Below are positions 49,905 through 59,050 of a stretch of 64,000 bases of DNA, in pieces (the stretch's first letter is position 1; every line of letters starts with the position of its first letter). The notes beneath the pieces are model-generated. The model was given only the letters and a program-made list of their open reading frames with translations, searched no databases and was not told the DNA's origin. The DNA comes from Aurantimonas coralicida DSM 14790 (GTDB lineage: Bacteria; Pseudomonadota; Alphaproteobacteria; Rhizobiales; Rhizobiaceae). The stretch is taken from contig NZ_ATXK01000001.1 of assembly GCF_000421645.1 (NCBI RefSeq), forward strand, positions 124,001 through 188,000. The letters are read 5' to 3'. The translations under genes were made by a program, and so were the position numbers.

Positions 49905-51269
49905 TCAGCCCCGGCCGCCGAGCGGCGCCAGGGTCTCGACGAACTCCACCGGCTCGCCGGTCGACGGCGCGACAAGCTCGCCCTCCCACATGGCCCGACG
50001 GCCGCGCACCAGCGTGCCCACCGGCCAGCCGGTGACCGCCTTGCCGTCATAGGGCGTCCATTGCGAGCGCGAGCCGATCCAGTCGTCGGTGATGGTGGCG
50101 TCGCGCTTCAGGTCGACGACGGTGAAGTCGGCATCGTAGCCGAGCGCGATGCGCCCCTTGCGCGACAGGCCGAAGATCCGCTGCGGGCCGGCCGAAGTCA
50201 GGTCGACGAAGCGGGCAAGCGACAGGCGGCCATTGGCGACATGGTCGAGCATGATCGGCACAAGGGTCTGCACGCCGGTCATGCCGGAGGGCGATTTCGG
50301 ATAGATTGCGAGCTTCTCTTCCAGCGTGTGCGGCGCATGGTCGGAGCCGAGAACGTCGACGACGCCGGCCGCGATGCCGTGCCAGATGCCGTCGCGGTGG
50401 CGTGCGTCGCGCACCGGCGGGTTCATTTGCAGCTTGGTGCCGAGCCGGCTGTAATCCTCGGCACTCATGGTCAGATGATGCGGCGTCGCCTCGCAGGTAA
50501 CGTTGCGCTTGTGCCCGGCGAGATAGACGATCTCCTCGGCCGTAGAGATGTGCAGCACGTGGATGCGCGCGCCCACCTGCTCGGCAATGCCGACCAGCCG
50601 CTCGGTGCATTGCAGCGCCGCCACCTCGTCGCGCCAGACCGGATGCGACGCCGGATCGCCCTCGACCCGCAGGTCGGCGCGGTCGCGCAGCCGGAACTCG
50701 TCCTCGGAATGGAAGGCGGCGCGGCGGCGGGTGCGGCGCAGGATCTCGCGCACGCCGTCATCGTCCTCGACCAGCAGCGAGCCGGTCGACGAGCCCATGA
50801 ACACCTTGATGCCGGCCGCGCCCGGCAGCCGTTCCAGCTCGGCGACGTCGGCGGCGTTCTCGCGGGTACCCCCGACCCAGAAGGCGAAGTCGCAATGCAT
50901 CCGGTGGCGGCCGCGCGCCACCTTGTCGGCGAGCGCTTCCTCGCTGGTGGTCAGCGGATTGGTGTTCGGCATCTCGAAGACGCAGGTGACGCCGCCCAGC
51001 ACCGCGGCGCGCGATCCGGTCTCCAGGTCTTCCTTGTGGGTGGCGCCCGGCTCGCGGAAATGCACCTGGCTGTCGATGACGCCGGGCAGGATGTGCAGCC
51101 CGGTGCAGTCGATCACCTCGCCGGCCAATGCCGCGTCCAGCGTGCCGATCGCGGCGATGCGCCCGTCGACGATACCGACGTCGCGCTCACCGGCGCCGTC
51201 CTGGTTGACGACGATGCCGCCCTTGAGAACCGTGTCGAAGGTCGCGGCGTTGCTGGCACTCGTTCCCAT
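49905..51269 (-). CDS. pyrC: Dihydroorotase, class I
   Basis: 454 residues from the ATG at 51269. Closes carbamoyl-aspartate to dihydroorotate in pyrimidine synthesis. Amidohydrolase features: LPGVIDSQVHFREPG (62-75), EMPNTNPLTT, GIKVFMGSSTG with the carbamylated Lys155, FHSEDE, HVLHISTAEE and the catalytic Asp in LGSDHAPHTLEEK. The first metal motif reads Q68-V-H70 instead of H-x-H; I recall this in related alphaproteobacterial enzymes. pyrE, the next step but one, is in the same window. Divergent from ygfZ with a 74-base shared promoter region. Confidence 0.9.
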   Translation of the reverse strand: MGTSASNAATFDTVLKGGIVVNQDGAGERDVGIVDGRIAAIGTLDAALAGEVIDCTGLHILPGVIDSQVHFREPGATHKEDLETGSRAAVLGGVTCVFEMPNTNPLTTSEEALADKVARGRHRMHCDFAFWVGGTRENAADVAELERLPGAAGIKVFMGSSTGSLLVEDDDGVREILRRTRRRAAFHSEDEFRLRDRADLRVEGDPASHPVWRDEVAALQCTERLVGIAEQVGARIHVLHISTAEEIVYLAGHKRNVTCEATPHHLTMSAEDYSRLGTKLQMNPPVRDARHRDGIWHGIAAGVVDVLGSDHAPHTLEEKLAIYPKSPSGMTGVQTLVPIMLDHVANGRLSLARFVDLTSAGPQRIFGLSRKGRIALGYDADFTVVDLKRDATITDDWIGSRSQWTPYDGKAVTGWPVGTLVRGRRAMWEGELVAPSTGEPVEFVETLAPLGGRG

Positions 51270-51343
51270 GGCGTCGTTCCGTGCTTGTCCCTCTGGAGTG
51301 CCCGGCTTACGTAAACAGGCAGGATCACACAAGCGAGCCGTCC

Positions 51344-52210
51344 ATGCCCTATGCCCGCCTGCCGGAGCGCAGCCTCCTTGCCGTCACCGGGGAGGCCGCC
51401 CATCATTTTCTGCAGAACCTCGTCACCGCCGACCTCGACAGTCTGGCCGAAGGCGAGATGCGCCCCTGCGCGCTGCTGACGCCGCAGGGCAAGATCCTGT
51501 TCGAATTCCTCATCGGCAAACAGGCCGACGGGCTGCGCATCGATGTGGCGACAAGCGCCGCCGCCGATCTGAAGAAGCGCCTGACCCTCTACCGCCTGCG
51601 CACCAAGATCGGCATCGAATCGCCCGACCTGCCGGTCCATGCGGTGTGGGAAGAGCCCGACCTCACCGCCGCCGAACTTCATGCCGATCGCCGTTTCCCC
51701 GAGGGCGAGATGGCGCGGCTCTACGGCACTCCGCCGGAAGGGCTCGCCGAGGCCTCCGCCGACGATTACCGCCTGCGCCGCATCCGCGCCGGCATCGCCG
51801 AGGCGGAGACCGACTATCCCGGCTCCGACGTCTTCCCGCATGACGTGCTGTTCGACCAGAATGGCGGCGTGTCCTTCCGCAAGGGCTGCTTCGTCGGCCA
51901 GGAGGTCGTCTCGCGCATGCAGCACCGCGGCACCGCGCGGCGGCGGCTGATGCTGCTGGCCGGCGAACGGCATTTGACGCCCGGCTCCAACATCGAGGCC
52001 GGCGGAAAGACCATCGGCACCGTCCTGTCGGCCGACGGCACCGAGGGCTTCGGCTTCCTGCGGATCGACCGGCTGGCCGGCGCCCTGTCGCGCGGCGACG
52101 AATTGTCGGCCGACGGCGTGCCGGTGACGGCGACGATCCCGCCCTGGGCCGGTTTCGCCCTGCCCGAACCCGCCGGCGCCGATGGCGAGACCGCCGGAAG
52201 CGAGGCATGA
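51344..52210 (+). CDS. ygfZ: Folate-dependent Fe-S cluster repair protein YgfZ
   Basis: 288 residues from the ATG at 51344. GcvT-like fold protein that needs tetrahydrofolate and supports certain Fe-S enzymes. The hallmark KGCFVGQE (residues 180-187; reactive Cys182) is present, as are FLQNLVTADLDSL and ALLTPQGKILFEFLIG. Overlaps the following HD-domain gene by 4 bases (ATGA), so the two are coupled. Confidence 0.93.
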   Translation: MPYARLPERSLLAVTGEAAHHFLQNLVTADLDSLAEGEMRPCALLTPQGKILFEFLIGKQADGLRIDVATSAAADLKKRLTLYRLRTKIGIESPDLPVHAVWEEPDLTAAELHADRRFPEGEMARLYGTPPEGLAEASADDYRLRRIRAGIAEAETDYPGSDVFPHDVLFDQNGGVSFRKGCFVGQEVVSRMQHRGTARRRLMLLAGERHLTPGSNIEAGGKTIGTVLSADGTEGFGFLRIDRLAGALSRGDELSADGVPVTATIPPWAGFALPEPAGADGETAGSEA

Positions 52211-52860
52211 GCCGCACCGACGCGAAACCGCAGCGCGTCTGGCAGCGCATGCTGTCGGGCCGCCGGCTCGACCTGCTCGATCCCTCCCCGCTCGACATCG
52301 AGATCGAGGACGTCGCCCATGGCCTGGCGCGTGTCGCCCGCTGGAACGGCCAGACCCGCGGCGATCACGCCTTTTCCGTCGCCCAGCATTCGCTGATCGT
52401 CGAGGCGATCGTCGCGCGCCGCGAGCCCGATCCGCGCTGGCGCCTTGCCGCGCTGCTGCATGACGGCCCGGAATATGTGATCGGCGACATGATCTCGCCC
52501 TTCAAGAGCGTCATGGGCGGCGACTACAAGCTGGTGGAAAAACGCCTGCAGGCGGCGCTGCATCTGCGCTTCTCCCTGCCGGCGACGCTGCCCGCCGCCG
52601 TCGAGAAGGCGATCAAGGCCGCCGACCGGCTGTCGGCCTATCACGAGGCGACGCTGCTTGCCGGCTTCGACGAGCGCGAGGCGGCGCAGTTCTTCGGCAA
52701 GCCCGGCGCGGCGCTGCTCGATGCCGCGGATTTTGCCCCCGTCCCGACCGCGGCGACGGAAGCCGCCTTCCTCAGGCGCTTCGCCGAACTCGACGCCGCG
52801 CTGGCCGGCGCGGCCGGCTCCAGCGACCGGGCCCCGGCCAAAGCGTCGCGGCAGGGGTGA
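52207..52860 (+). CDS. HD-domain nucleotidase-like protein (YfbR-type)
   Basis: 217 residues. Motifs: RVARWNGQTRGDHAFSVAQHS, LAALLHDGPEYVIGDMISPFK (the HD pair), and AIKAADRLSAYHEATLL with the C-terminal Asp of the HD site. The arrangement H...HD...D matches the YfbR/5'-deoxynucleotidase group, so it may dephosphorylate dNMPs. C-terminal 25 residues are Ala-rich and probably flexible. Coupled to ygfZ and 32 bases before the phosphatase-like gene. Confidence 0.85.
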   Translation: MSRTDAKPQRVWQRMLSGRRLDLLDPSPLDIEIEDVAHGLARVARWNGQTRGDHAFSVAQHSLIVEAIVARREPDPRWRLAALLHDGPEYVIGDMISPFKSVMGGDYKLVEKRLQAALHLRFSLPATLPAAVEKAIKAADRLSAYHEATLLAGFDEREAAQFFGKPGAALLDAADFAPVPTAATEAAFLRRFAELDAALAGAAGSSDRAPAKASRQG

Positions 52861-52892
52861 CATCGGCGCATCCCGGCGCGATATGTGGACCC

Positions 52893-53408
52893 ATGTCCTA
52901 TCTCGTCGTCTCGTCCCTCGCCGAACTACCCGCCACGGTCGCCAGCCATGGCGCCCAGGATCTGGTCACGCTGATCAACGCCGACACGCGGGTCGACCGG
53001 CCGTCCGGCATCGCGCCGGACCGGCATCTGTTCCTCGGCTTCAACGACATCGCCGAGCCGATCGAGGGGCTGACGGCCCCGACCGTCGACCATCTCGACC
53101 AGTTGCTGGACTTCGGCACGCGCTGGCGCCGCGACACGCCGCTGGCGGTGCATTGCTGGGCCGGCATCAGCCGCTCCACCGCCGCCGCCTATATCCTGGC
53201 GCTGTCGATCAATCCGGATCTTCAGGAAGAGGCGCTGGCGAACGAGCTGCGCAGGCGGGCGCCGTCCGCCACCCCCAATCCGCGCCTCGTCGCCCTCGCC
53301 GACGACAAGCTGCAGCGCGGCGGCCGCATGGTTTCCGCCATCCGCGCCATCGGCCGCGGCGAAGACGCCTTTTCGGGCACGCCCTTCATCTTGCCGCTGA
53401 CGCTCTGA
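52893..53408 (+). CDS. Tyrosine-phosphatase-fold protein
   Basis: 171 residues from the ATG at 52893 (a GTG at 52857 overlapping the HD gene is the alternative). The active-site loop LAVHCWAGISRSTAAAYI is a CX5R motif (HCxxGxxRS), and FNDIAEP about 45 residues earlier is the probable WPD-like acid loop region. Members of this small-PTP group (DSP-like) act on unknown substrates. In an apparent ygfZ-HD-PTP operon. Complete and with the catalytic Cys and Arg. Confidence 0.82.
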   Translation: MSYLVVSSLAELPATVASHGAQDLVTLINADTRVDRPSGIAPDRHLFLGFNDIAEPIEGLTAPTVDHLDQLLDFGTRWRRDTPLAVHCWAGISRSTAAAYILALSINPDLQEEALANELRRRAPSATPNPRLVALADDKLQRGGRMVSAIRAIGRGEDAFSGTPFILPLTL

Positions 53409-53424
53409 TCGACGAGCGGCGGCG

Positions 53425-54243
53425 TCAGCCCCGCGGCTTGTAGACGTGGTCGGGGCCCGGGAAGCTGCGGCTGCGCACCTCATCGGCATAGTCCGCGATG
53501 GCCTGGCTGGCGGCCTCGCCGAGCGCGCCGTAGCGCTTGACGAAGCGCGGCACGCGCGGCGTCAGGCCGAGCATGTCCTCCAGCACCAGGATCTGGCCGT
53601 CGCAGGCTGCCGAGGCGCCGATGCCGATGCTGGGCGCCGCGATCTCGGCCGTGATCGTCTCGGCCAGCGGCTCGACGATGCCTTCCAGCACCACGGCGAA
53701 GGCGCCGGCGTCACTGACCGCCTTCGCGTCGGCAAGGATGCGGTCGCGCGCGGAGTCGTCATGGCCCTGGCTGCGAAACCCGCCCATGGCGTTCACCGCC
53801 TGGGGCGTCAGGCCGACATGGGCCATCACCGGAATGCCGCGCTCGACGAGGAAGGCGATGGTCGGCGCCATGTGCTGGCCGCCTTCCAGCTTGATCGCGC
53901 CGCAGCCGGTCTCCGCCATCACCGTCGCCGCCGCGCGAAACGCCTCCTGCGGGCTCGCCTCGTAGCTGCCGAAGGGCATGTCGACGACGATCAGTGCCTT
54001 CTCCGTCGCTGAGACCACGGCCCGGCCATGGGCGATCATCAGTTCCAGCTAGGCGCCGAGGGTGGACGCCATGCCGTGCTCGACCATGGCGAGGCTGTCG
54101 CCCACCAGGATGAAATCCACATGCGGATCGACCAGAGCCGCCATGGTCGCGTTATAGGCCGTCAGGGCCACGATGGGGGTGGCGCCCTTGCGGCCGGCAA
54201 TGGCGGGCGCCGTTAGGCGGGTCGTGCGAACCGGCGTGCTCAT
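53425..54243 (-). pseudogene. panB: 3-methyl-2-oxobutanoate hydroxymethyltransferase interrupted by an in-frame amber codon
   Basis: The full frame spans 273 codons, the usual PanB length, but codon 65 is TAG (54049-54051) with no frameshift. Before it: [24 protein letters not shown] and [13 protein letters not shown] (Mg-binding Asp) up to STLGA; after it [48 protein letters not shown] and [14 protein letters not shown]. Both halves carry active-site residues, so neither alone should work. An ATG at 54039, three codons past the stop, could restart a 204-residue C-terminal piece. panB starts the pantothenate pathway and is coupled to panC by a 4-base overlap. A true nonsense mutation, suppressed stop or sequencing error are the options. 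Confidence 0.85.
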
Positions 54244-55121
54244 GCGGCCTGCCCTCCCGTTTCACGCCCTTGCGCTTTCTCTGCGACGCGCTGGTCGATC
54301 AGCAGCACGTCGCCGAAGCGGGCGGTCACCAGGATCACCACCGGCCGGTCGTCGATCGCCGTCACCGCATCGAGGTTTGCCGCGTCGCGAATGTCCAGCG
54401 AGGCGAGATCGGCGCGCGGCTCGGCGGCGATGATCTCCCGCATGGCCGCCAGCACCGGCTCCGGCTCGGCGGCACCGGCCCGCAGCAGCGCCTCGCCCCG
54501 GTCCAGCGCCCGCGCCAGCACCACGGCCGCGTCGCGGTCCTGAGGCGTCAGCCGTACATTGCGCGACGACATGGCGAGACCGTCGGCCTCCCGCACCGTC
54601 GGCACGCCGACGATGGCGACCGGCGACGACAGGTCGGCGACCATGCGGCGGATCACGGTGAGCTGCTGGTAGTCCTTCTCGCCGAAATAGGCCCGGTCCG
54701 GCTGGACGATGTTGAACAGCTTGGTGACCACCGTCGCGACGCCGCGAAAGTGCCCCGGCCGCGCCGCGCCGATCAGGATCTGGCCGAGCGGCGCGAGATC
54801 GACGGATGTCTGCAAGGGTTGCGGATACATTTCCGCCACCGTCGGCGCGAACACCTGGACGCCGGCGAACGCCGCCAGCTGCGCGAGGTCGCGTTCCAGA
54901 TCGCGCGGATAGGCGTCGAGATCCTCGTTCGGCCCGAACTGGGTCGGGTTCACGAAGATCGTCACCACCACGACGTCGTTCTCGGCGCAGGCCCGCTCTA
55001 CGAGCTTCAGATGGCCGGCATGGAGATAGCCCATGGTCGGCACCACGCCGACGCTCTCGCCCCGGGCCCGGCATTCCGCCAGCGCCGCCCGCATCGATCC
55101 GATCTCGCTATGTACCTGCAC
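54240..55121 (-). CDS. panC: Pantothenate synthetase
   Basis: 293 residues. Joins pantoate and beta-alanine. Nucleotidyltransferase motifs [15 protein letters not shown] (HIGH-type, residues about 27-41), [56 protein letters not shown] and MSSRNVRL are all present. It is intact, upstream of panB on the minus strand, with its stop overlapping the panB start (ATGA). If panB is truly dead, panC alone could use pantoate only from another source. Confidence 0.96.
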   Translation of the reverse strand: MQVHSEIGSMRAALAECRARGESVGVVPTMGYLHAGHLKLVERACAENDVVVVTIFVNPTQFGPNEDLDAYPRDLERDLAQLAAFAGVQVFAPTVAEMYPQPLQTSVDLAPLGQILIGAARPGHFRGVATVVTKLFNIVQPDRAYFGEKDYQQLTVIRRMVADLSSPVAIVGVPTVREADGLAMSSRNVRLTPQDRDAAVVLARALDRGEALLRAGAAEPEPVLAAMREIIAAEPRADLASLDIRDAANLDAVTAIDDRPVVILVTARFGDVLLIDQRVAEKAQGRETGGQAA

Positions 55122-55313
55122 GCAGTCCTCCCCACCGTCTGGCCGCGGCTTTTATCGTCTGCGGGGCGCGAGCGAAAGCCGTCGCAACCGGTTGCGGGAC
55201 CGGACTTGTGGGCGACCGATCAGCGCCGGTGATCGCTGCGATCACGGAAACGCGGTTTCACGGGCGATGCGCCGGGTCTAGTAATGGCAGCGAACCGATG
55301 CGGGGATGACGAG

Positions 55314-56552
55314 ATGAGCGCGACGACGACGACCGCGAGCGCCGACCGGACGCCATGGCTGGCGATTGCCGCCGGCTGCCTGATCGCGCTTCTCACCTTC
55401 GGGCCGCGCTCGGCGATCGGCTTCTTCCAGATCCCGATGCTCACCGACAATGGCTGGAGCCGCGAGGATTTCGCCATCGCCATCGCCATCCAGAACCTCT
55501 TCTGGGGCGCCGGCCAGCCGCTGTTCGGCGCCATCGCCGATCGCTTCGGCACCGCCAAGGTGCTGGTCCTGTCCGGCTTCCTCTATGCCGCGGGCCTGGC
55601 CATCACCGCCGTCGCGTCAACGCCGCTCTGGCTGACCATCGGTTCGGGCGTCCTCGTCGGGCTGGGCGTCGCCGCCGGCTCCTTCGGCATCGTGCTCGCG
55701 GCCTTCGCGCGGCGGGTCTCGGCCGAGCAGCGCTCCTTCGTCTTCGGCCTCGGCACCGCCGCCGGCTCGGCCGGCATGTTCGTCTTCGCGCCGCTCAGCC
55801 AGGGACTGATCGACCGTTTCGGCTGGTCGGATTCGCTTCTGGTCCTGTCGGCGATGATGCTGCTGGTGCCGCTCTTCGCCTTCGCCCTGCGCGGCAACAG
55901 CCGCACCACGCGCGGCCATTCCAGCCTGGTGGCGGAGATCGAGCAGACCATGGGTGCGGCGCTGCGCGAGGCTTTCGCGACGAAGAGCTACGTGCTTTTG
56001 ACCACCGGCTTCTTCGTCTGCGGCTTCCAGGTCGCCTTCATCACCGCCCACTTCCCGGCCTATCTCGCCGACAAGGCCATCGCCCCGGTCTGGGCGGTCA
56101 CGGCGCTGGCGCTGATCGGCTTCTTCAACATCATCGGCTCGATCGCCTCGGGCCTCATCGGCCAGCGCTATTCCAAGCCGCATTTCCTGGCGCTGATCTA
56201 TGTCGGCCGGTCGATCGCGGTGACGATCTTCCTGCTGACGCCGATCACGCCGCTGACGGTGGTGGTCTTCGCCGTGGTCATGGGCCTGTTGTGGCTGTCC
56301 ACCGTGCCGCCGACCAACGCCCTCGTCGCGATCATGTTCGGCACACGCTATCTCGGGCTCCTGGGCGGCCTCGTCTTCCTGTCCCACCAGATCGGCTCGT
56401 TCCTCGGCGTCTGGCTGGGCGGCTATCTCTATGCCGTCGCCGGCTCCTACGATCCGGTGTGGTGGCTCGGCGTCGGGCTGGGTCTCGTCGCGGCGCTGGT
56501 CCACTGGCCGATCCAAGAGGCGCCGGTGGTGCGGGCGCCGGTTCCGGCCTGA
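55314..56552 (+). CDS. MFS transporter
   Basis: 412 residues from the ATG at 55314 (GGGGATGACGAG in front; ATG at 55284 adds ten). Twelve hydrophobic helices in two halves. LFGAIADRFGTAKVLVLSG is the MFS loop 2-3 motif, and GLGTAAGSAGMFVFAPLSQGLIDRFGW with RFGTRYLGLLGG in the second half are typical of the oxalate/formate antiporter-like group. Substrate unknown. Divergent from panC; convergent with recO (20-base gap). Confidence 0.9.
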   Translation: MSATTTTASADRTPWLAIAAGCLIALLTFGPRSAIGFFQIPMLTDNGWSREDFAIAIAIQNLFWGAGQPLFGAIADRFGTAKVLVLSGFLYAAGLAITAVASTPLWLTIGSGVLVGLGVAAGSFGIVLAAFARRVSAEQRSFVFGLGTAAGSAGMFVFAPLSQGLIDRFGWSDSLLVLSAMMLLVPLFAFALRGNSRTTRGHSSLVAEIEQTMGAALREAFATKSYVLLTTGFFVCGFQVAFITAHFPAYLADKAIAPVWAVTALALIGFFNIIGSIASGLIGQRYSKPHFLALIYVGRSIAVTIFLLTPITPLTVVVFAVVMGLLWLSTVPPTNALVAIMFGTRYLGLLGGLVFLSHQIGSFLGVWLGGYLYAVAGSYDPVWWLGVGLGLVAALVHWPIQEAPVVRAPVPA

Positions 56553-56571
56553 GCCAGCCTTCCAACTGCGA

Positions 56572-57303
56572 CTAGGCAGCGATTCCGATCTTGCGCAGCG
56601 CCGACAGGAAGCCGGCGCGCGCATCCGGCACGTCGATCCCGCGCGGCTCGTAGACATGGCGGCCAAGGAAATAGCCGGTCAGGCGGTACCCCGCCGCCAG
56701 CGATTCCGCATCGCTGGCCGTGGCGGCATCGGCGAGGAAGGCGGGCAATGTCAGCAGCTTGTCGTGCCACGGCGCGCCGGCGTCGCGGCTGACCGCCCGG
56801 CCGGTGCGCGGCGAAACATAGGCGAGATCGTCACGCTGGCCGGTGGCGGCGCAGCGCTCCAGGTCGAGGCCGAAGCCCAGCTCCTCCAGGAGCGCGATCT
56901 CGAAGCGCAGCATCAGTTCGGCGACGAGTTCGGGCCGGTCGAGATGATCGACGATGATCTGCAGCCCGTCATAGAGCCGCGCATGGGGATCGCGCTCGGC
57001 CAGAAGCCGCAGATGCGCCGCGACGAGTTGCACGCCGTTCAACCCGACGCCGGATTCCATCAGCCGGGCGGCGCGCAGTTCCAGCGGTTCCAGAACGAAG
57101 GCGCCCATATGCTCGTCGAGCCGGGCGCGCCAGTGGACGGCGACGGAATTGCCCGGCTGCAGCACCGGCTGCTGCTTGCGCGAGCGCCCGCCCCGCACGA
57201 GGCCGAGATGCCGGCCCCGCGCACGCGTCATCACCTCGGCGACGACACTGGTCTCGCCGAGGCGCCGCACGCCGAGCACGATCGCTTCCTCACGCCATTC
57301 CAT
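56572..57303 (-). CDS. recO: DNA repair protein RecO
   Basis: 243 residues. RecFOR mediator that loads RecA onto gapped DNA. N-terminal OB domain: [42 protein letters not shown]-terminal helical domain with [14 protein letters not shown] and [22 protein letters not shown], then [20 protein letters not shown]. The Cys-rich zinc ribbon of some RecO proteins is absent, as in other alphaproteobacteria. Follows era on the same strand (65-base gap). Confidence 0.93.
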   Translation of the reverse strand: MEWREEAIVLGVRRLGETSVVAEVMTRARGRHLGLVRGGRSRKQQPVLQPGNSVAVHWRARLDEHMGAFVLEPLELRAARLMESGVGLNGVQLVAAHLRLLAERDPHARLYDGLQIIVDHLDRPELVAELMLRFEIALLEELGFGLDLERCAATGQRDDLAYVSPRTGRAVSRDAGAPWHDKLLTLPAFLADAATASDAESLAAGYRLTGYFLGRHVYEPRGIDVPDARAGFLSALRKIGIAA

Positions 57304-57368
57304 GTCACATCAGCGCCGCAGCGCACTTCGGACCGGTCCGCCGCGACGGCAGGAGCGGCCGCAGGCGG

Positions 57369-58331
57369 TCAGCTGGAATAGTCCAGCCCCATCTCGCGAT
57401 AGCGCTCGGGATCGTCGCCCCAATTGCCGCGCACCTTCACGAACAGGAACAGATGCACCTTCTGGTCGGCCGCTTCGGTGATCTCCTTGCGGGCCGCCGA
57501 ACCGATCGCCTTGATGGTCTCGCCATTGTGGCCGATCACAATGCGTTTCTGGCTGTCCCGCTCGACATAGATGGTCTGCTCGATCCGCACCGAACCGTCC
57601 TGGCGCGTCTCCCACAGCTCGGTCTCGACATGCGAGCTGTAGGGCAGCTCCTGGTGCAGGCGCAGATACAGCTTCTCGCGGGTGATCTCGGCGGCGAGCT
57701 GGCGCAGCGGCAGGTCGGTGATCTGGTCTTCGGGGTAGTACCAGGGCCCTTCCGGCAACGCCTTGGCCAGATAGTCCATCAGGTCGCCGCAGCCCGAGCC
57801 GTTCAGCGCCGAGATCATGAAAATCTCGTCGAAGGCGACGCCGCGCTCGGTGATCTGCTGGGTCAGGCCGAGCAGCCGGTCGCGGCGCATCTGGTCGACC
57901 TTGTTGAGCAGCAGGACCTTGGGCTGCTTCACATCCTTGAGGCGTTCGAGAATGGTCTCGACCTCCTCGTTGATGCCGCGGTCGGCGTCGATGATCGCCA
58001 GCACGATGTCGGCGTCGCGGGCGCCGCTCCATGCGGTGCGCACCATCGCCCGGTCGAGCCGGCGCTTCGGCGCGAAGACGCCCGGCGTGTCGACGAAAAC
58101 GATCTGCGTGCGATCGCGCATGGCGATGCCGCGCACGAGGGCCCGGGTGGTCTGCACCTTGTGGGTGACGATCGACACCTTGGTGCCGACGAGCTGGTTG
58201 ACCAGCGTCGACTTGCCGGCGTTGGGGGCGCCCAGCAGCGCCACGAAGCCCGAGCGCGTCGGTCCTTCTGCGGCAGGCGCGGCGCTCGCCTCGGTCGTCT
58301 CGTTGCCGGTCGTGTTGTCGTCTTCGGTCAA
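57369..58331 (-). CDS. era: GTPase Era
   Basis: 320 residues. Essential GTPase for 16S rRNA/30S maturation. G1 GAPNAGKS, G2 TTRALVRGI region, G3 DTPGVF, G4 NKVD, then the KH domain from about residue 215 with VIGHNGETIKAIGSAARKEI (key residues GxxGxxIK). N-terminal 25 residues are a low-complexity extension. Start overlaps the rnc stop by 4 bases, so Era and RNase III are coupled, as usual in this order. Confidence 0.96.
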   Translation of the reverse strand: MTEDDNTTGNETTEASAAPAAEGPTRSGFVALLGAPNAGKSTLVNQLVGTKVSIVTHKVQTTRALVRGIAMRDRTQIVFVDTPGVFAPKRRLDRAMVRTAWSGARDADIVLAIIDADRGINEEVETILERLKDVKQPKVLLLNKVDQMRRDRLLGLTQQITERGVAFDEIFMISALNGSGCGDLMDYLAKALPEGPWYYPEDQITDLPLRQLAAEITREKLYLRLHQELPYSSHVETELWETRQDGSVRIEQTIYVERDSQKRIVIGHNGETIKAIGSAARKEITEAADQKVHLFLFVKVRGNWGDDPERYREMGLDYSS

Positions 58332-59050
58332 TTGTCGTCCTTCCAGACGGATTCGCGAATGAGCACCGCCGTGGCGGCCTCCTGTTCGGCAATGCGGCGG
58401 GACCGGCCCTGCCCGTCCGCGGGAGCAACGTCCGGGATCGAGACCCGCACGGTGAACAGTGGATCATGGTCGGGGCCGGAGCGCTCGACGATCTCGTATT
58501 GCGGCGTCACGGGCCCGCGCGTATGCGCCCATTCCTGCAGCGCCGTCTTGGCATCGCGGCGTGCGGCGACACTCTTGCCAAGCCGCCCGCCCCAGTAACG
58601 CACGATGAAGTCGCGCGCCGTATCGAGCCCCTCACCCAGATAGATAGCCGCGATCAGCGATTCCACCAGATCGGCGCGAATGCTCTTGGTGCGATCGCTC
58701 TTCAGCTTCTTCAGGTCGCCGCCATGGCGGACGAACTCGTAGAGGCCCAGCTCGTCGGCGATCTCGGCGCAGGTATCGGCGCTGACCAGCGAATTCAGCC
58801 GCAGCGACAGCTCGCCCTCGTCGGCACCGGGAAACATGTCGAACAGCTTTTCGGCGACGACCAGGCCGAGCACCCGGTCGCCGAGAAACTCCAGCCGCTC
58901 GTAGCTGCGTTCGCCCTCGCCCTTGCCGCCCTTGCTGGAGCGCAGGCTCGAATGCGTCAGCGCCCGCTCGAACCGCGCCTTTTCATGGAACGTGATGCCG
59001 ATCCGGCGTTCGAGCTCCTCGAGCGGCTTGTCCGCCTTCAGCCGAGCCAT
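58328..59050 (-). CDS. rnc: Ribonuclease III
   Basis: 240 residues from the ATG at 59050; an ATG at 59086 would add 12 residues and lie deeper in lepB. Neither start has a strong ribosome site. Cleaves double-stranded RNA, including rRNA precursors. The signature ERLEFLGDRVLGLVVAEKLF (acidic active site, ExxEFLGD), then ADLVESLIAAIYLG and a C-terminal dsRNA-binding domain (ALQEWAHTRG, SRRIAEQEAATAVL). It overlaps lepB by 13 bases and era by 4. Confidence 0.96.
   Translation of the reverse strand: MARLKADKPLEELERRIGITFHEKARFERALTHSSLRSSKGGKGEGERSYERLEFLGDRVLGLVVAEKLFDMFPGADEGELSLRLNSLVSADTCAEIADELGLYEFVRHGGDLKKLKSDRTKSIRADLVESLIAAIYLGEGLDTARDFIVRYWGGRLGKSVAARRDAKTALQEWAHTRGPVTPQYEIVERSGPDHDPLFTVRVSIPDVAPADGQGRSRRIAEQEAATAVLIRESVWKDDN

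Noticed and set aside
53425-54243. Frameshift in panB
   Set aside because: Both halves are in the same frame and the total length is exactly that of PanB; only the amber codon interrupts it.
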